A DNA stretch of 64,000 bases from Chamaecrista fasciculata (taxonomy: Eukaryota > Streptophyta > Magnoliopsida > Fabales > Fabaceae): assembly GCA_003254925.1 (NCBI GenBank), contig QANZ01029894.1, positions 67,958 to 131,957 on the forward strand, written 5' to 3'. A program made the position numbers and the translations under genes. Below, piece by piece: positions 38,396-49,473 of this stretch (the first letter of the stretch is position 1; every line of letters starts with the position of its first letter). Under the pieces are notes generated by a model. That model made no database searches and was not told the DNA's origin. It saw only the letters and a list, made by a program, of their open reading frames with translations.

Positions 38396-38630
38396 GTCTA
38401 TTTTATCTTCTGTTGATTCTTATGTTGTTGCTTATAGTCAGTTTCAACTTTCTTCCGATAGGTCTTCTTTTGTTACTGCTCATGAGTTTAATTCTCCTCA
38501 ACTCATTGCTTTTTCGGGTCACAATCCAAACATTCCCATCGCTGGTAGTATGTTTGGGGAGGTGTGTGATTATGATTCGTAAATGGTTTTATTGTATTTT
38601 GGTTCACCGTTTTTTATATATATAAAAAAA
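37758..38630 (+). mobile_element. 5'-truncated LINE (L1-type) retrotransposon copy
   Basis: 873 bp of the 3' end of a LINE ORF2 plus A-rich tail (TATATATAAAAAAA). It is flanked by a perfect 16-bp duplication AATTATTGAGTGAGAC (37742-37757 and 38631-38646). The plus frame reads a reverse-transcriptase zinc-binding (zf-RVT) type region with HCDIVCPLCG and HTFMRCNFARAVW, as in plant non-LTR elements. It is broken by an in-frame TGA at 38036. Further stops interrupt the downstream RNase H-like part. A dead, 5'-truncated insertion made by target-primed reverse transcription. Confidence 0.8.
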
Positions 38631-38646
38631 AATTATTGAGTGAGAC

Positions 38647-39014
38647 AACATGATTCTCATAGAATATTTTGAACGAATCTGAATATTGGATGGGATTTCT
38701 AGTATTGCAAAGAGAAAAAAAAAGTTAAATTATATAATCTAAATCAATACTAAATTATTTAATTAATCGGTGATTGTATAAATAACTTACTTAATGTTAT
38801 TTTTAATCTTTTAATTAAAATATTAACACATATTTTTTTTGGTAGGAAATATTAACTCATATTTGATCTATTAAATATTTAGAAAATTTAATTATATAAA
38901 TGAAAATAAATATTTATTAAAAGTTCTGAAGATGATATGGCAAAACAGTGTAAAAAAAAAAAAAACAAACAAAAATCTCGCGAGAAGGGAATGGCTTGAG
39001 AGGGGAGCTCTAAC
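38647..39014. other. AT-rich DNA upstream of the ASI1-like gene
   Basis: Poly-A and AT-rich sequence with no gene; it should hold the proximal promoter. Confidence 0.45.
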
Positions 39015-39022
39015 TATAAAAG
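39015..39022 (+). promoter_or_regulatory. Candidate TATA box of the ASI1-like gene
   Basis: TATAAAAG sits upstream of a GC-richer leader. Transcription would start near 39045. The leader then has a strong donor (GTAAGT at 39148), and the acceptor TGGTTTTCAG ends at 39630, giving a 483-bp 5' UTR intron before the ATG at 39680. Confidence 0.45.
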
Positions 39023-39679
39023 GGAATGGCAAACCACCAGTGGCAGATAGTGAACAACGAGGATGGTGGAAACATAGGCCGAAATAGCTAGGGTTTTCCG
39101 ATTGAGGACGAAATTGAAACGGAACGGCTTCCCTTCATCTTTCAAGTGTAAGTCTCTTCCAGATTTGTCAATATACGATATTGTCATTGTCGCGGACAGC
39201 CAGGGTTGTTCTTATTTTCTTCCATTCGGAGGAAATAGAATAATTCCACTTATTCTGGAAGTTTGATTAGTATCAATTGTTGAGTCGTATCACAGTAATC
39301 TTTGATTGGGCTTATGCTGCCCGTTATAATGCATCATCATTTAGGGTTAATTTTACTGGTATCATGCATTTCTTCGATCTGAATAATTTATTCTTCATGC
39401 GTTTCTTCGAATCAAACTGAACTTTGGTTTGGCGGTCGAAGTCATGTACGTTTTCACCACAAGCTGTAACTTGTATGAAATGTTGTAGATCTGTGGAGGG
39501 TTTTCAGATGCTATTTTGAAGTATGCTTACATCTGTATTTACAGAATGCTTTGTGCTCTAGTTTTAAATTAAAAATTTTCTTCTAATGATTGATTTTTTC
39601 CTTCATGAATACTTTGCTCTTGGTTTTCAGACAATTTCGTTGATTAGTTAAAACTTGAAAGGAACCTTGAGATCAGCAA

Positions 39680-42600
39680 ATGGCAGAAGGAGACAGAGAA
39701 GAGAAAATTGAATTCAAGTGGGGCAAAAAGAGAGGACGCGGTGGAAAAAGTGGGGATGTGCAGTTTTATGAGTCTTTCACTTACGATGGTGTGGAGTATA
39801 CCCTTTTTGACTCAGTGTATCTTTACAAGGAAGGTGAACCGGAGCCTTTTATTGGTAAACTCGTAAAGATATGGGAGAAATCAGATAAGACCAAGAAAGT
39901 AAAAGTTCTCTGGTTTTTTCGTCCATGTGAGATACTGAATTTCTTGTCAACAAGCGAGACACGTGAGAATGAGTTGTTCTTGGCTTCTGGTGAAGGTTTA
40001 GGCCTTGCAAATCTCAATCCTTTGGTAATTAGAGCTTTATCTCAATAACGGTCTCTTTAATCTTCTTTCCTGCTGTGTGTAATGTCTTGTTGAAGTAAAG
40101 ATATTCTGACAAGTCCTAGCCTCCCAGGTCTAGGCATGCTATCCCTTTTTTTCAAAGTTACTGATTTTTTATACTAGATTTCTCTTCTCTCCTCTGTTTG
40201 ATATGAATAAAAGGGTGCCATTAACCATGTATTGATGTTAATTTCTTTATTTGGGTTTTATATACTTAATTCTTAAAGATTGAGCTTTTGATAATACTCT
40301 GTGTGTGCTGTTGAACATCCGTTAATGTTAGTTTTTTTGTTTTGGCTTTAAATATATAATTCTTGAAGATAGAGCATTTGGCTCATTTACGTGTTCAAGA
40401 GATATTCAGTTTATGGATTACCAATTTATAATTAGAAAACTTGAAGTATGGCAATGTTCTAAATTAGTCTTAAAACAGATTCCTTCATTTTCTCAAGCTT
40501 GTCTTGTTTCCTGGTTTATGTGCCTGTGTTTGTTATTTATTTGCGGTGTTAAATCTATGCTTTTTTCAATTGTATTATCCTATCTATCCTTTTTATACTT
40601 TATTTCATAGTTTCCAAAACCGGACCAAACCGTCCGGTTTGAACGGGAATTGGTGCCTGGTCCAGTCCAGAAGAACCAGAAAAGTGCTTGCTAAATAAAT
40701 CGATCGTTGAAAACTGACTTGGTTGGTGGTTGAATTGGCTCAGAAACTTTGGTTGTTTTTCTCAAGTTCCAGACCAAAATGATGTTGTATTATGATTTTC
40801 TTGTACAGAAGTATTAAATTAAGCATTTTTATATACAAAAAAATTTGTAAGTTCAAATTTTGAAATATTAAACATATAATTACTGATAATCTTAATTTTA
40901 AAAGTATTAATATAATTAGAAATTGAAATCACAACAACAATTGAAAAGAATCCTTCAAAGACAAAAGCATTTTTAAGTTTTTTCATAAGATATATAATTT
41001 TTTAGTTATGTATAATATATATTTAATTATTGGTCTGACTACAATTGAATCATTGAACTTTAAACCAATGGCTTAATCGGTTCAAATACTTGTCCGGTTT
41101 TTAAAACATTGCTTTATTTGGAATGTTACATGCTTTTAATGACCACAATTATAGTTTAGGAAAAGATTAAGTAGTTCTTCTCATATTGGCGGTGACAAGA
41201 ATTTTATAACTTTAGTTGATTGACTTGTTCACTTATTCTATATATGACACCAGGAAGCTCTTGTTGGCAAATGCAATGTTATTTGCATTTCTAAGGATAG
41301 CAGGAATCCACAACCATCAGATGAAGAACTGCAAAAAGCTGAATATGTATTCTATCGATTTTTTGACGTTGGGCAACGTAAAATTTTGGATAAGATAGAT
41401 GACAAGATTGCGGGTGTCGATGGTATTTCATCTTACTCATTTAAGAATTATGCTTTTAAAATGGTTATAGTTTTTTAATTTTAAGGAAGCAACGTTATAC
41501 TTACATCTTGAGTATAGGGATTCCTTACTTTTTGCCTTGTTCATTTTTTTTTCAAGAATGAATTGATGATCTAATTTCTTAAAGACTACTCTCTTCTTAA
41601 TTTAGACCAACAAAATAAGGGTTTTTAATTTAATCTTTCAATCAAAATGGTTTCTTGCATTAGTCAAAGTTGTACTTGGATAGCCTAGTTGATATGACAT
41701 AATTAGGGGTCCATGTGGTTGTTAACTGATAATCAAGAGCTGGTTTGGTGTCACCCTCCTTCCTTTGCCATAATAAGTATGGTGATGTGCTACCTTGTTT
41801 CTATTATCTTTCTAAACCAAGTGTGTTATGAGAAACAAGGGAAACCAACACATTTTGAGGGATAATGACTCCTGGGCAAGATTATATTATCAGTTAAGTA
41901 CTTTTGTGATCTCTTGTTAATGCATTGGCTAGCTAGACTGCTAAGTAACTACGACGTTGCTTAATTTTAAGAGACCATCTTGATTACAGAGACAAAATTG
42001 AGAAGATTTATCTTTGGGGATGAGATTAGGGTGATCTTATATGGACAAAAATATTAATTTTCTCCTTTTTTTTAAATCATATCTTTGTCAGCAAAATGTT
42101 CTCATGATTGTTAAGTGATCTTTGATTTAGTAGTCAAACATAGGTTTATGTAGACATGATTTTGGGGGATATTTAGATTTTGTGAAATTTGAAATTGAAA
42201 TGTTAAATTTTTTTTTGAATTCTATTGTTTCAAAAGTTTTTTCTAATTATTAAGTGAGCTTGTTATCTATTTGAAATTATCCAAAATGTTATTTGATGAA
42301 CACTCCTATATATGTGTGTATATATATGATTTATTTGTATATGTATATGTATAAATTTAAGTCTATAAAGTCCAATGGTCTAAATGATACACACCTTAAC
42401 TATAGGGGAATAGGTGTAATTATGGCTAGATTCAAATTTTGCATATCTTATGGAGTTTTCTTTAATTGTTGCAGTTAAAGATTTACTTAACAAATTAGAT
42501 AGTCAAAAGCCTGATGGTGTGGGGGAACATGGTTTAGATAAGAAAGAAGTTAGTGGAAAACACATGGAAAAAAATCAAGTGTTGACTCCTTCAAGTGAAA

Positions 42601-45600
42601 ACAATGGCCAATCAATCACTGAAAAGGAAAGTGGCCAGGCTGTTGAAAAGTTAGTTAGAGAGAATGTCGATTGCAAGCTTTCAATGGGAGAAAAACCGAC
42701 CTCTAGTGTTGGTGTAGAGGAAGCAATTAAATCTGGTGATGGATTGTCAGATATGTTAAACGATAAGACAAATGAAGTTGAAAAAAACGAGGATTCTAAA
42801 ACCTCTTTGGTAAAGAAAAAATCTAACCAAAAATCACATGATGGTGAAGAGAGAAAACGTGAAGTTGTTAGTTGTTCCGGTAGACAAGATGATGTGAAGA
42901 GGGAAGTAAAATTGTCACTTGATACCAATGGATTGGTTCAGGACAAGCAGTCAAAGAAGGCGCAACTTGGTGGCTCTGGTGAAAATTTGAATGCTGCTAT
43001 GGAAGTTTTGGAGCGGGAGCAATCACCTAAAACATATAATAGATTGAGAAAGACCTCTAGTGAGAAGACCACCTCAAGGTCTATGGTTGATGATGAAGAG
43101 AGAAAACATGAAGTTGTTAGGTGTTCCAGTGGACAAGATGATGTGAAGAGGGAAGTAAAATCGACTCTTGATCCCGATGGTAGACAAGATGATGGGAAGA
43201 GGGAAGTAAAATCGAAACTTGATACCAATGGATTGGTTCACGACAAGCAGTCTAAGAAGGCACAACTTGGTGGCTCTGGTAAACATTTGAATGGGAAGAG
43301 TAGGCCTGGCGTGCAAAATCGAAGGCTTGTTTGTGATGATGATGACAACATGAAGAATGTAGCACCGAGTGTTGTCTCATCAAAGGATAAATGCAAAGTT
43401 CGACGAGCAAAAGATTCTAATGATGTAGAGGAAGTCCCTTCCAAGAAGTTGAAGCTTGACAATAAACCAACAAAACCCACTCATAGCAAGTCACATAAAG
43501 AATCTTCCACAAAGTCTTCGATTGTGGAACCAAAAGATTCTAGTGCGTGGGAAGTTACTCGAAGACCTGACGCTGTAAGTCGTATTGCAAGGACCTTCAC
43601 TCTATGTTGATAGTGCTTATTCTCTTACTAATTGTACATCATAATACTTCCATATACAATCAATTTAACAATATAGAACTATCAAAAGAACGTCAGCTTA
43701 ATTGGTTGGCAGGTTGCCCAACTAGACGTATGAATTTTGACGTGTATTTTAGCCTATAATGTTTGATTGAAACTTGAATATAAGCCAATTTTACTTGAGA
43801 AGGAGTTTTAGTTTATTATGTAGTTTATGTCACATGATAGATTGACATTTCACGGTTGATATTTAGTACTCCTTATTGGTTTTAAACACAAAATGCATCA
43901 TTTTTAAACTTTTTATTTTGAAAGGTCGGTTTCACATGCATGTTTATCAAACCCTTGAGTTAACTTAAAATCTTGTGAGTTTAGGTTTGTAAATAGTTAA
44001 TTCTTATTAACTCGTTACCAATTTCAAATTGACCCATACTCAGGTAACTTGTTAAACTCAAGAAACTCATGAGTTTACTAGTGAGTTAGTTTGTTCATTA
44101 CAACAATAACCACCTTTTCCCATTAGGTTGGGTTAGCTATATGGATCAATTGACGCCAACAACTACCATTTTACATTTAATTTTATGTTTTTGAAATTTA
44201 TATAAGAATATATATACTTCACATAACTATTTATTGACATTGTTTACTTATGTGGGTTTATCAAACCTGTTTACATGTAGAGTTCGCCCTCCCCTTACAA
44301 GTTTTGATTGAACTCGCAAATTTGACAACCTTGGTCACGAGACATTAGTATAAGTGTGAAATGCATTAGACCAACATTGGTTGGACAAGGCTAAGTTCAA
44401 CGCTTGAACTTGTTAGAGAGTACAACCTGTGATAACTAACTACTGGAAAACATATATTCATGATAAAATATAGTGATGATAGAAATAAACTTGACTAGAC
44501 CTACCTGTTCATCCAAAAAATTGGTGAACAACCTAGTTATAGAGGGTCTCAGTGTTCAACTCAATAGTTGAACGTCCACGACATGATCCACCATATCTTC
44601 TAAAGTATGATTAGAAGAATGAAAGCGACTATGGGGATAACAACTTCATAGTTTCTTTTGTGCTTTGTTGCATTCATGTCAATCTTATAAATTGATTGTC
44701 GCAAGATGCATCCTCCCCATCTCATGAGTTGTTTGAGCCATAGATTGATATTGTGAATCCACGCATGACTGGCGTGTAGCAACTACATTTGCTAGTTTAC
44801 TCACCAAGTTAATGATTGACCTCAGTAGTTGAACATCCATGTCATGATCGACCAAATTTTCTAAAGTATGATTAGAAGAATGAAGGCAGCTATGGGGATT
44901 TCAACTTGATAGTTACTTTAGAGCTTTATCCCCTTCATGCAAGTTTAATCAAGCGATTGTTGCAACTCACACTCAACGTTCATAAGTAGCTTGAGCCATA
45001 GATAGTTTGATATTTGGACTCTACACTTGATTGAGCAAGTAGCAGCTACATTTTATGGAATAATGAGCCAAATTGGGTCAAGATGTGAGAAAACTATTTA
45101 TTCAAATCTTTGGATATTATAGATGAAGATTTTATAAAACATCTACTTTGGAGCAATGTGGATAACACGAGCACGATCAATCGTATTTCATATGTGAGAT
45201 CAAAGAGACAACAATGGTCAACATAGATAATGTGGGGAAGTTTGCCTTTAAGTGTGAGGTCATCTAAGAGGGACTTAAGACTTCACCCCTAATCGTAATA
45301 CCATAAGAACAAGAGACATTATATTGGAAACTAATAATATATTAGACTTTCAAGAAAACATGGTAGAAGACTCAAGATTTGAATTCATTCCCGCATCCCC
45401 ACCTCGTAAGAGGATCCGAGACTTTTTATACAACTTGCTTTAAAATAAATTGTCATTTTTTTTTTCTATGATGACAAGCTCGCTGCTTTGTATTACAGAT
45501 ATTGAAATAAATTTGGTTCTACAAATTTTAGTAAATCAATACTATAATTTGTAAATTTAGTAAGATGATTTAGTTGGTTTTGATTGCTGTTTTTTTTATG

Positions 45601-47775
45601 TACATGCATTTAAGCTGTTTGGAGTTCTTATACTTTTCTCTTTTTTCTTGTGGTGATAGGATAAAAGCCGATGGTTCAAGGGATTTGTAAGTTCTTTCTT
45701 GCATTTATTCTCTTAGAACAGATGTTGGAATTATTGTATATGCTTGTTTCATGCAATTGAATTCATATTTATTGTTGACTTTGCCTGATGTTTAAGATTT
45801 GTTTATGGCTTTGATAGGGACTTAGGTAGTATGGGATGCCTAAGTCCCACATTGAGTAAAATGAGATGTTCGGTGGAGTATTTAAGTTTCATTTTTCTCC
45901 CCCTTCAAAAAATAGCTTTCGAGGGAGGGTTCCCTAAGGTCACTTGGGTCTCTATCAGCCTTTCAATGAGATGAAGTGGTATAAGATTGATTGATGCATT
46001 TCTTATTTTGCCATTTTCAGCCTTGGGAAGAAAGGTTGAAATCTGCACATGAACAAGGAACACTTTTGTTACTTCAAAATTTGGATCCTTCTTTGACTTC
46101 ACAGGAGGTAGAGGTAATGATCACTCCATGGAGCCCACTAAGTTTTTTGTAGCATAGATATTTCTATCAGGATATGAGCCATCTGAGTTATAGTATATAT
46201 CAAGATACTGTCTAAACTTATAAAAAGTTCCTTACGTGACAAAAATCTGTAAGAATATAAAAGAGAACTTTTTGTATGATCAATTATTAAAGAGAAAAAA
46301 TATAAATGAAGTTTATGATTAAGGGAAACTTATGGCAATGAGGAATTTTACCCGAGTTTTTTTTTACCATGAAGATTATCTGTTGCTGAATATAATTTAA
46401 TTTTAGTTGATGGAAATAATTGTCTTTATTTTGTGTGAAGAATTGTTTTTAAGATGTTCTTAATATGCTTGAATTGATGTGCCTTATGTCAGGATATTGT
46501 TTGGCATGGCTTCAAAGAAAGTTGCACTGCAAAGATGGTACAGGCAACTGCATTTTCTAGTCCTCATTCTGGTAAAATCTGGATGTAATCTTGTGTCCTT
46601 AAGAGATTTTTAAGACTGTTCTATGTACTCCCCTCTCTCTAGGGTCACGAGTGACAAAGTATTGAATTTGTTTATGATGTAGGTCAAGCTTTTGCGGTAT
46701 TTAAAAGAAGGGAAGCAGCAGAGTCAGTTGCAAGAAAATTAAACCAGGGTTGTTTATTAATGCCAAATGGGCGGTATGTATACATCCCAGATTGGGGAGT
46801 TATATTGCATGATAAATTGACAACTATAATATCAGAATATCATAAATCCTTCCTTGTTTTGATTTATTTACAAGACAGATTTGCAAATTTGATGTTTATA
46901 TACGTTCTATATCTCTTGTCATGGGTGAATAGATGTTTTCATGATTCTGTTATAATTCTTTTTGCTTCCATCTCCCACTACTCTAAGTCCCTGTCAATAT
47001 TCTATGGTGAAAAGGCAATGATGCCTCTTTATCCTTCAATGTTTTGTTTTTGGAAATAATTGGATATTTAAGCGGTATTGTCAGTTTGTATGTCATCCCT
47101 ATGATTTGAAACTTGTCACCGGACACTGATCTTTTAATACATGAATTCAAAGTAGAGGTCAGGTCTTTCTTATTATACTATTCTGGATTTTTAAATTCTA
47201 AAAAATGCTTTGTTCTCATCCTAAATATATGCAACTGCCTTTGCCGTTATCTCCTTCACTTTGACTTTGATTTGCTGAGATGGTTTATTTTGATTACCTG
47301 GCAGCCCTCTTGTTGGGTCCATTGTAGGTCCCTGCTTCCCAGAAAAGAAGCCAATATTTCATGGCCATCTTGTTATTGATCAACTTCGATTGCAAATGCA
47401 ACGTGAGATGGTATAATTCCTATCTCTCTTTCTCACAGATGAATTGTAGGAAGTGCTTGTCTGATGTGTGGGTATTTAATTCTCATTTCTTTGCCTCTCG
47501 GACTTTGGTTGTACAGAAAGATGCTATCTCTACTTCACATTGTGCTCAACCTAACAATATTGAATATGAAATGGCAATGGAATGGTGCTTACTACAAGAA
47601 AGAGCAGATTACTCATGGAGAAAATTGCACAAGGTATTTAGAGTTACATGCCTGTAAACATTCTTATTTTATTTTACCGATCATTGTTCTTTGAATTGAT
47701 CTGTTTATTTTAAAATTTCTTCAGCAACAAGGTGAGGAGTTGAGGAAAGTTAAGGCAAAGCTGAAGGCCAAATGA
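39680..47775 (+). CDS. ASI1: BAH- and RRM-domain nuclear protein, ASI1/IBM2/SG1-like, 10 coding exons
   Basis: Orthologue candidate of Arabidopsis ANTI-SILENCING 1 (IBM2/SG1), which binds RNA and chromatin and promotes full-length transcripts of genes with heterochromatic introns. My exons: 39680-40024, 41254-41422, 42475-43574, 45660-45686, 46021-46113, 46493-46571, 46683-46773, 47305-47410, 47517-47633, 47725-47775; all GT-AG and in phase, total 725 residues (Arabidopsis about 750). The BAH domain is in about residues 25-150 (FYESFTYDGVEYTLFDSVYL, then WFFRPCEI). Residues about 172-538 are a charged, disordered linker with internal repeats. WFKGFPWEERL precedes an RRM at about 560-645 (TLLLLQNLDP; AFAVFKRREAAESVARKLN). 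The C-terminus is coiled and basic. Introns carry a hAT-like element, tandem repeats and a TRIM-like solo LTR. The 27-bp exon 4 is supported by phase and family sequence. Confidence 0.92.
40606..41111. mobile_element. hAT-like MITE in intron 1 of the ASI1-like gene
   Basis: 506 bp with ends CATAGTTTCCAAAACCGG and (inverted) CAATGTTTTAAAAACCGG. Flanked by a perfect 8-bp duplication CTTTATTT (40598-40605 and 41112-41119). AT-rich inside, no transposase. A truncated relative ends at 6372. Confidence 0.75.
42844..43295 (+). repeat. Intragenic repeats in the linker exon of the ASI1-like gene
   Basis: A unit coding EERK-x-EVV...GRQDDVKREVK...LDTNGLV-x-DKQSKKAQLG occurs at about 42844-42993 and again, with an extra internal copy of the RQDD-KREVK part, at about 43092-43295. 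The frame is preserved throughout. It lies in the predicted disordered region between BAH and RRM, where length change should be tolerated. Confidence 0.75.
43938..44335. mobile_element. Fold-back element in intron 3 of the ASI1-like gene, copy 1
   Basis: The left end GTTTATCAAACCCTTGAG and the right end ...CTCGCAAATTTGACAACC are imperfect inverted repeats. The related copy at about 48058-48772 has GTTGTCAAACTCTCAAG and CTTGAGTTTGATAAC. A segment CCTTTTCCCATTAGGTTGGG (about 44113) resembles a common plant SINE-like repeat. No target duplication was identified. Confidence 0.4.
44540..45062 (+). repeat. Two diverged tandem repeats (unit about 270 bp) in intron 3 of the ASI1-like gene
   Basis: Segments at about 44547-44800 and 44818-45062 share, in order, CAGTNGTTGAACNTCCANG, CATGATCNACCA, TCTAAAGTATGATTAGAAGA, GCTATGGGGAT and TTGAGCCATAGAT. 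They are clearly related but diverged by substitutions and small indels. No coding frame is conserved. Confidence 0.65.
45812..45957. mobile_element. TRIM-like solo LTR in intron 4 of the ASI1-like gene
   Basis: 146 bp with TGATAGGGAC...GGTCTCTATCA ends (TG...CA, 6 perfect terminal bases). It carries CCTAAGTCCCACATTGAG, a motif common in small plant LTRs. Flanks GGCTT (45807-45811) and GCCTT (45958-45962) agree at 4 of 5. It sits 63 bases before exon 5. Confidence 0.5.
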
Positions 47776-48057
47776 TGTTGAATGTCCTTATATCCCAATT
47801 TAGGTAAGCTCTCTCAGCTGGAACAGATACTTTTTTTCTTACTTCTGATTTTATAATTTGGCTGTGCTGGGCTATCTAGTTGTTCATGAAGTGTGGGAAA
47901 AATGGAACTCATTATCCAGAGGCAATTGTGGTTTATTGTTCGTTTGTCTCTAGTAAGAATTAATTATTTATGGTTCCATAGCTGATCAATCGAAAGTTTA
48001 AGTTTTACCCACCCAATATTTATGTCTTTGCTGCCAGATTGAGAACTACTTTCAATA
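47776..48057 (+). other. 3' flank of the ASI1-like gene
   Basis: Follows the stop codon. A good donor (TTTAG/GTAAGC at about 47804) right after the stop suggests a spliced 3' UTR, but I cannot place the acceptor with confidence; candidates are near 50400 and 51088. Confidence 0.3.
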
Positions 48058-48772
48058 GTGGTTGTCAAACTCTCAAGATAACAAGATCTTACGAGTTTAC
48101 ATTTTTACAATAGTCAATTCTTGTTAACTCGTCATCAAGCTTGTATTTTTCAAAATTGAGCTGATTTTAGGAGTTAGTGAGTTCATCATAGTAAACCCTG
48201 AAACTGTTTTTCATTTATTTCTTTTTGTTTGAAACTTATATGGGTCTCACATTAGCTGTTCTAATCCAAAATATTACCCAATACTCATTAGATTTTTCCT
48301 ATCTTCCTATTGTTCTAACCTAAAGGAGAAAAAGGGAACAACAATGATTCATTGCAACTCTAGTATAGCCTCAACTCTCACGTCCTCATGTTCTTTTCTC
48401 ATTGTCTGGTCTTTTCTCCAGCAAGTCCTCAAATTGATTGAATATTACCTTTTTCATCCAATAAGTTTTGTGGATTAAAGATTATGTTTGTGAATTTTTA
48501 CAATATTAGGTGAACATTAATGTTTATTTAGATAATATTTTTCTTCAATTTTATGTTATTTAATGTATGGTGATTGATTATGTATGGAATAGATTATAAT
48601 TTTATTGAATATAGATTTTTCATTACAATTAAATTCATGTTATTTGAAACTTATATATGGATATATATATATATTATTTGACTATTAATTAGCATAGTTA
48701 AACTTGTGCTTTGTTTAGGTATCGAGTTTATCCTCTCATGAGTTTGCTTGAACTCTTGAGTTTGATAACTTT
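48058..48772. mobile_element. Fold-back element, copy 2
   Basis: Ends GTTGTCAAACTCTCAAGATAAC and CTCTTGAGTTTGATAAC are inverted repeats, matching the family in ASI1 intron 3 (43938-44335). The interior is AT-rich and non-coding. No clear target duplication. Confidence 0.4.
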
Positions 48773-49030
48773 GTTTTCAGCTATTAAGTATATAGACACT
48801 CACAGTGACATAGGACATGACATGGACATAGACACAAACACATTGACAACACCAAATTGTTGAAATTATATGACCCAACATGTCATACATATATATTGTA
48901 ACTCTAATAGTAGACAAGAAAAATTAAAGATATATATCTTGATAAAATTTTCAAGGTCAAATACTCACATTGGTTCCAAAAGTGTGGAATGAATATCAAA
49001 TTGGTGTTAAATGTTTCATTTGTTTTAATG

Positions 49031-49320
49031 TAAGTTTGGATTGAGGAGAAGGGAAGGGAGGGGGAGAGGTTTGAGACCTCTTCCCCTTGTTTGGAAAGAT
49101 GGGAATAGGAGGGGAATAGAATGAGGGATTAAAGTTAATCTCTCATTCTCCTCCTCCCTTCACAAATTCTAAATATTCCAAATTGGAGTATTTTGAAGGA
49201 TGGGTTATTTTCCAAACAAGGGGGAGACTAGAAAGAGATTAATATCTCCACCCCCTCCCTCCCCTTTCCCTCTAATCTCTCCCCCTCCCTGCCCCTCCAA
49301 TTATTCAAATAAGCCCTTAG
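49031..49320. mobile_element. G/C-run fold-back MITE-like element
   Basis: The left arm TTTGGATTGAGGAGAAGGG plus G-rich runs and the right arm of C-rich runs ending CCAATTATTCAAATAAGCCC are inverted. Two further inverted blocks lie inside (CTTCCCCTTGTTTGG, CCAAACAAGGGGG). The layout is like Tourist-type MITEs; the left tip seems shortened. Confidence 0.45.
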
Positions 49321-49436
49321 ATTGGTTCTATATGTATATAACTTGTTCCAAGTTGGTCTTGTCGTTACATTCCGCCAATTCTCTATGTTAAATGATAACA
49401 TGTCATCTGGTTTGTTATTTTCTTATTCCTTTGAGG

Positions 49437-49473
<37 letters not shown>

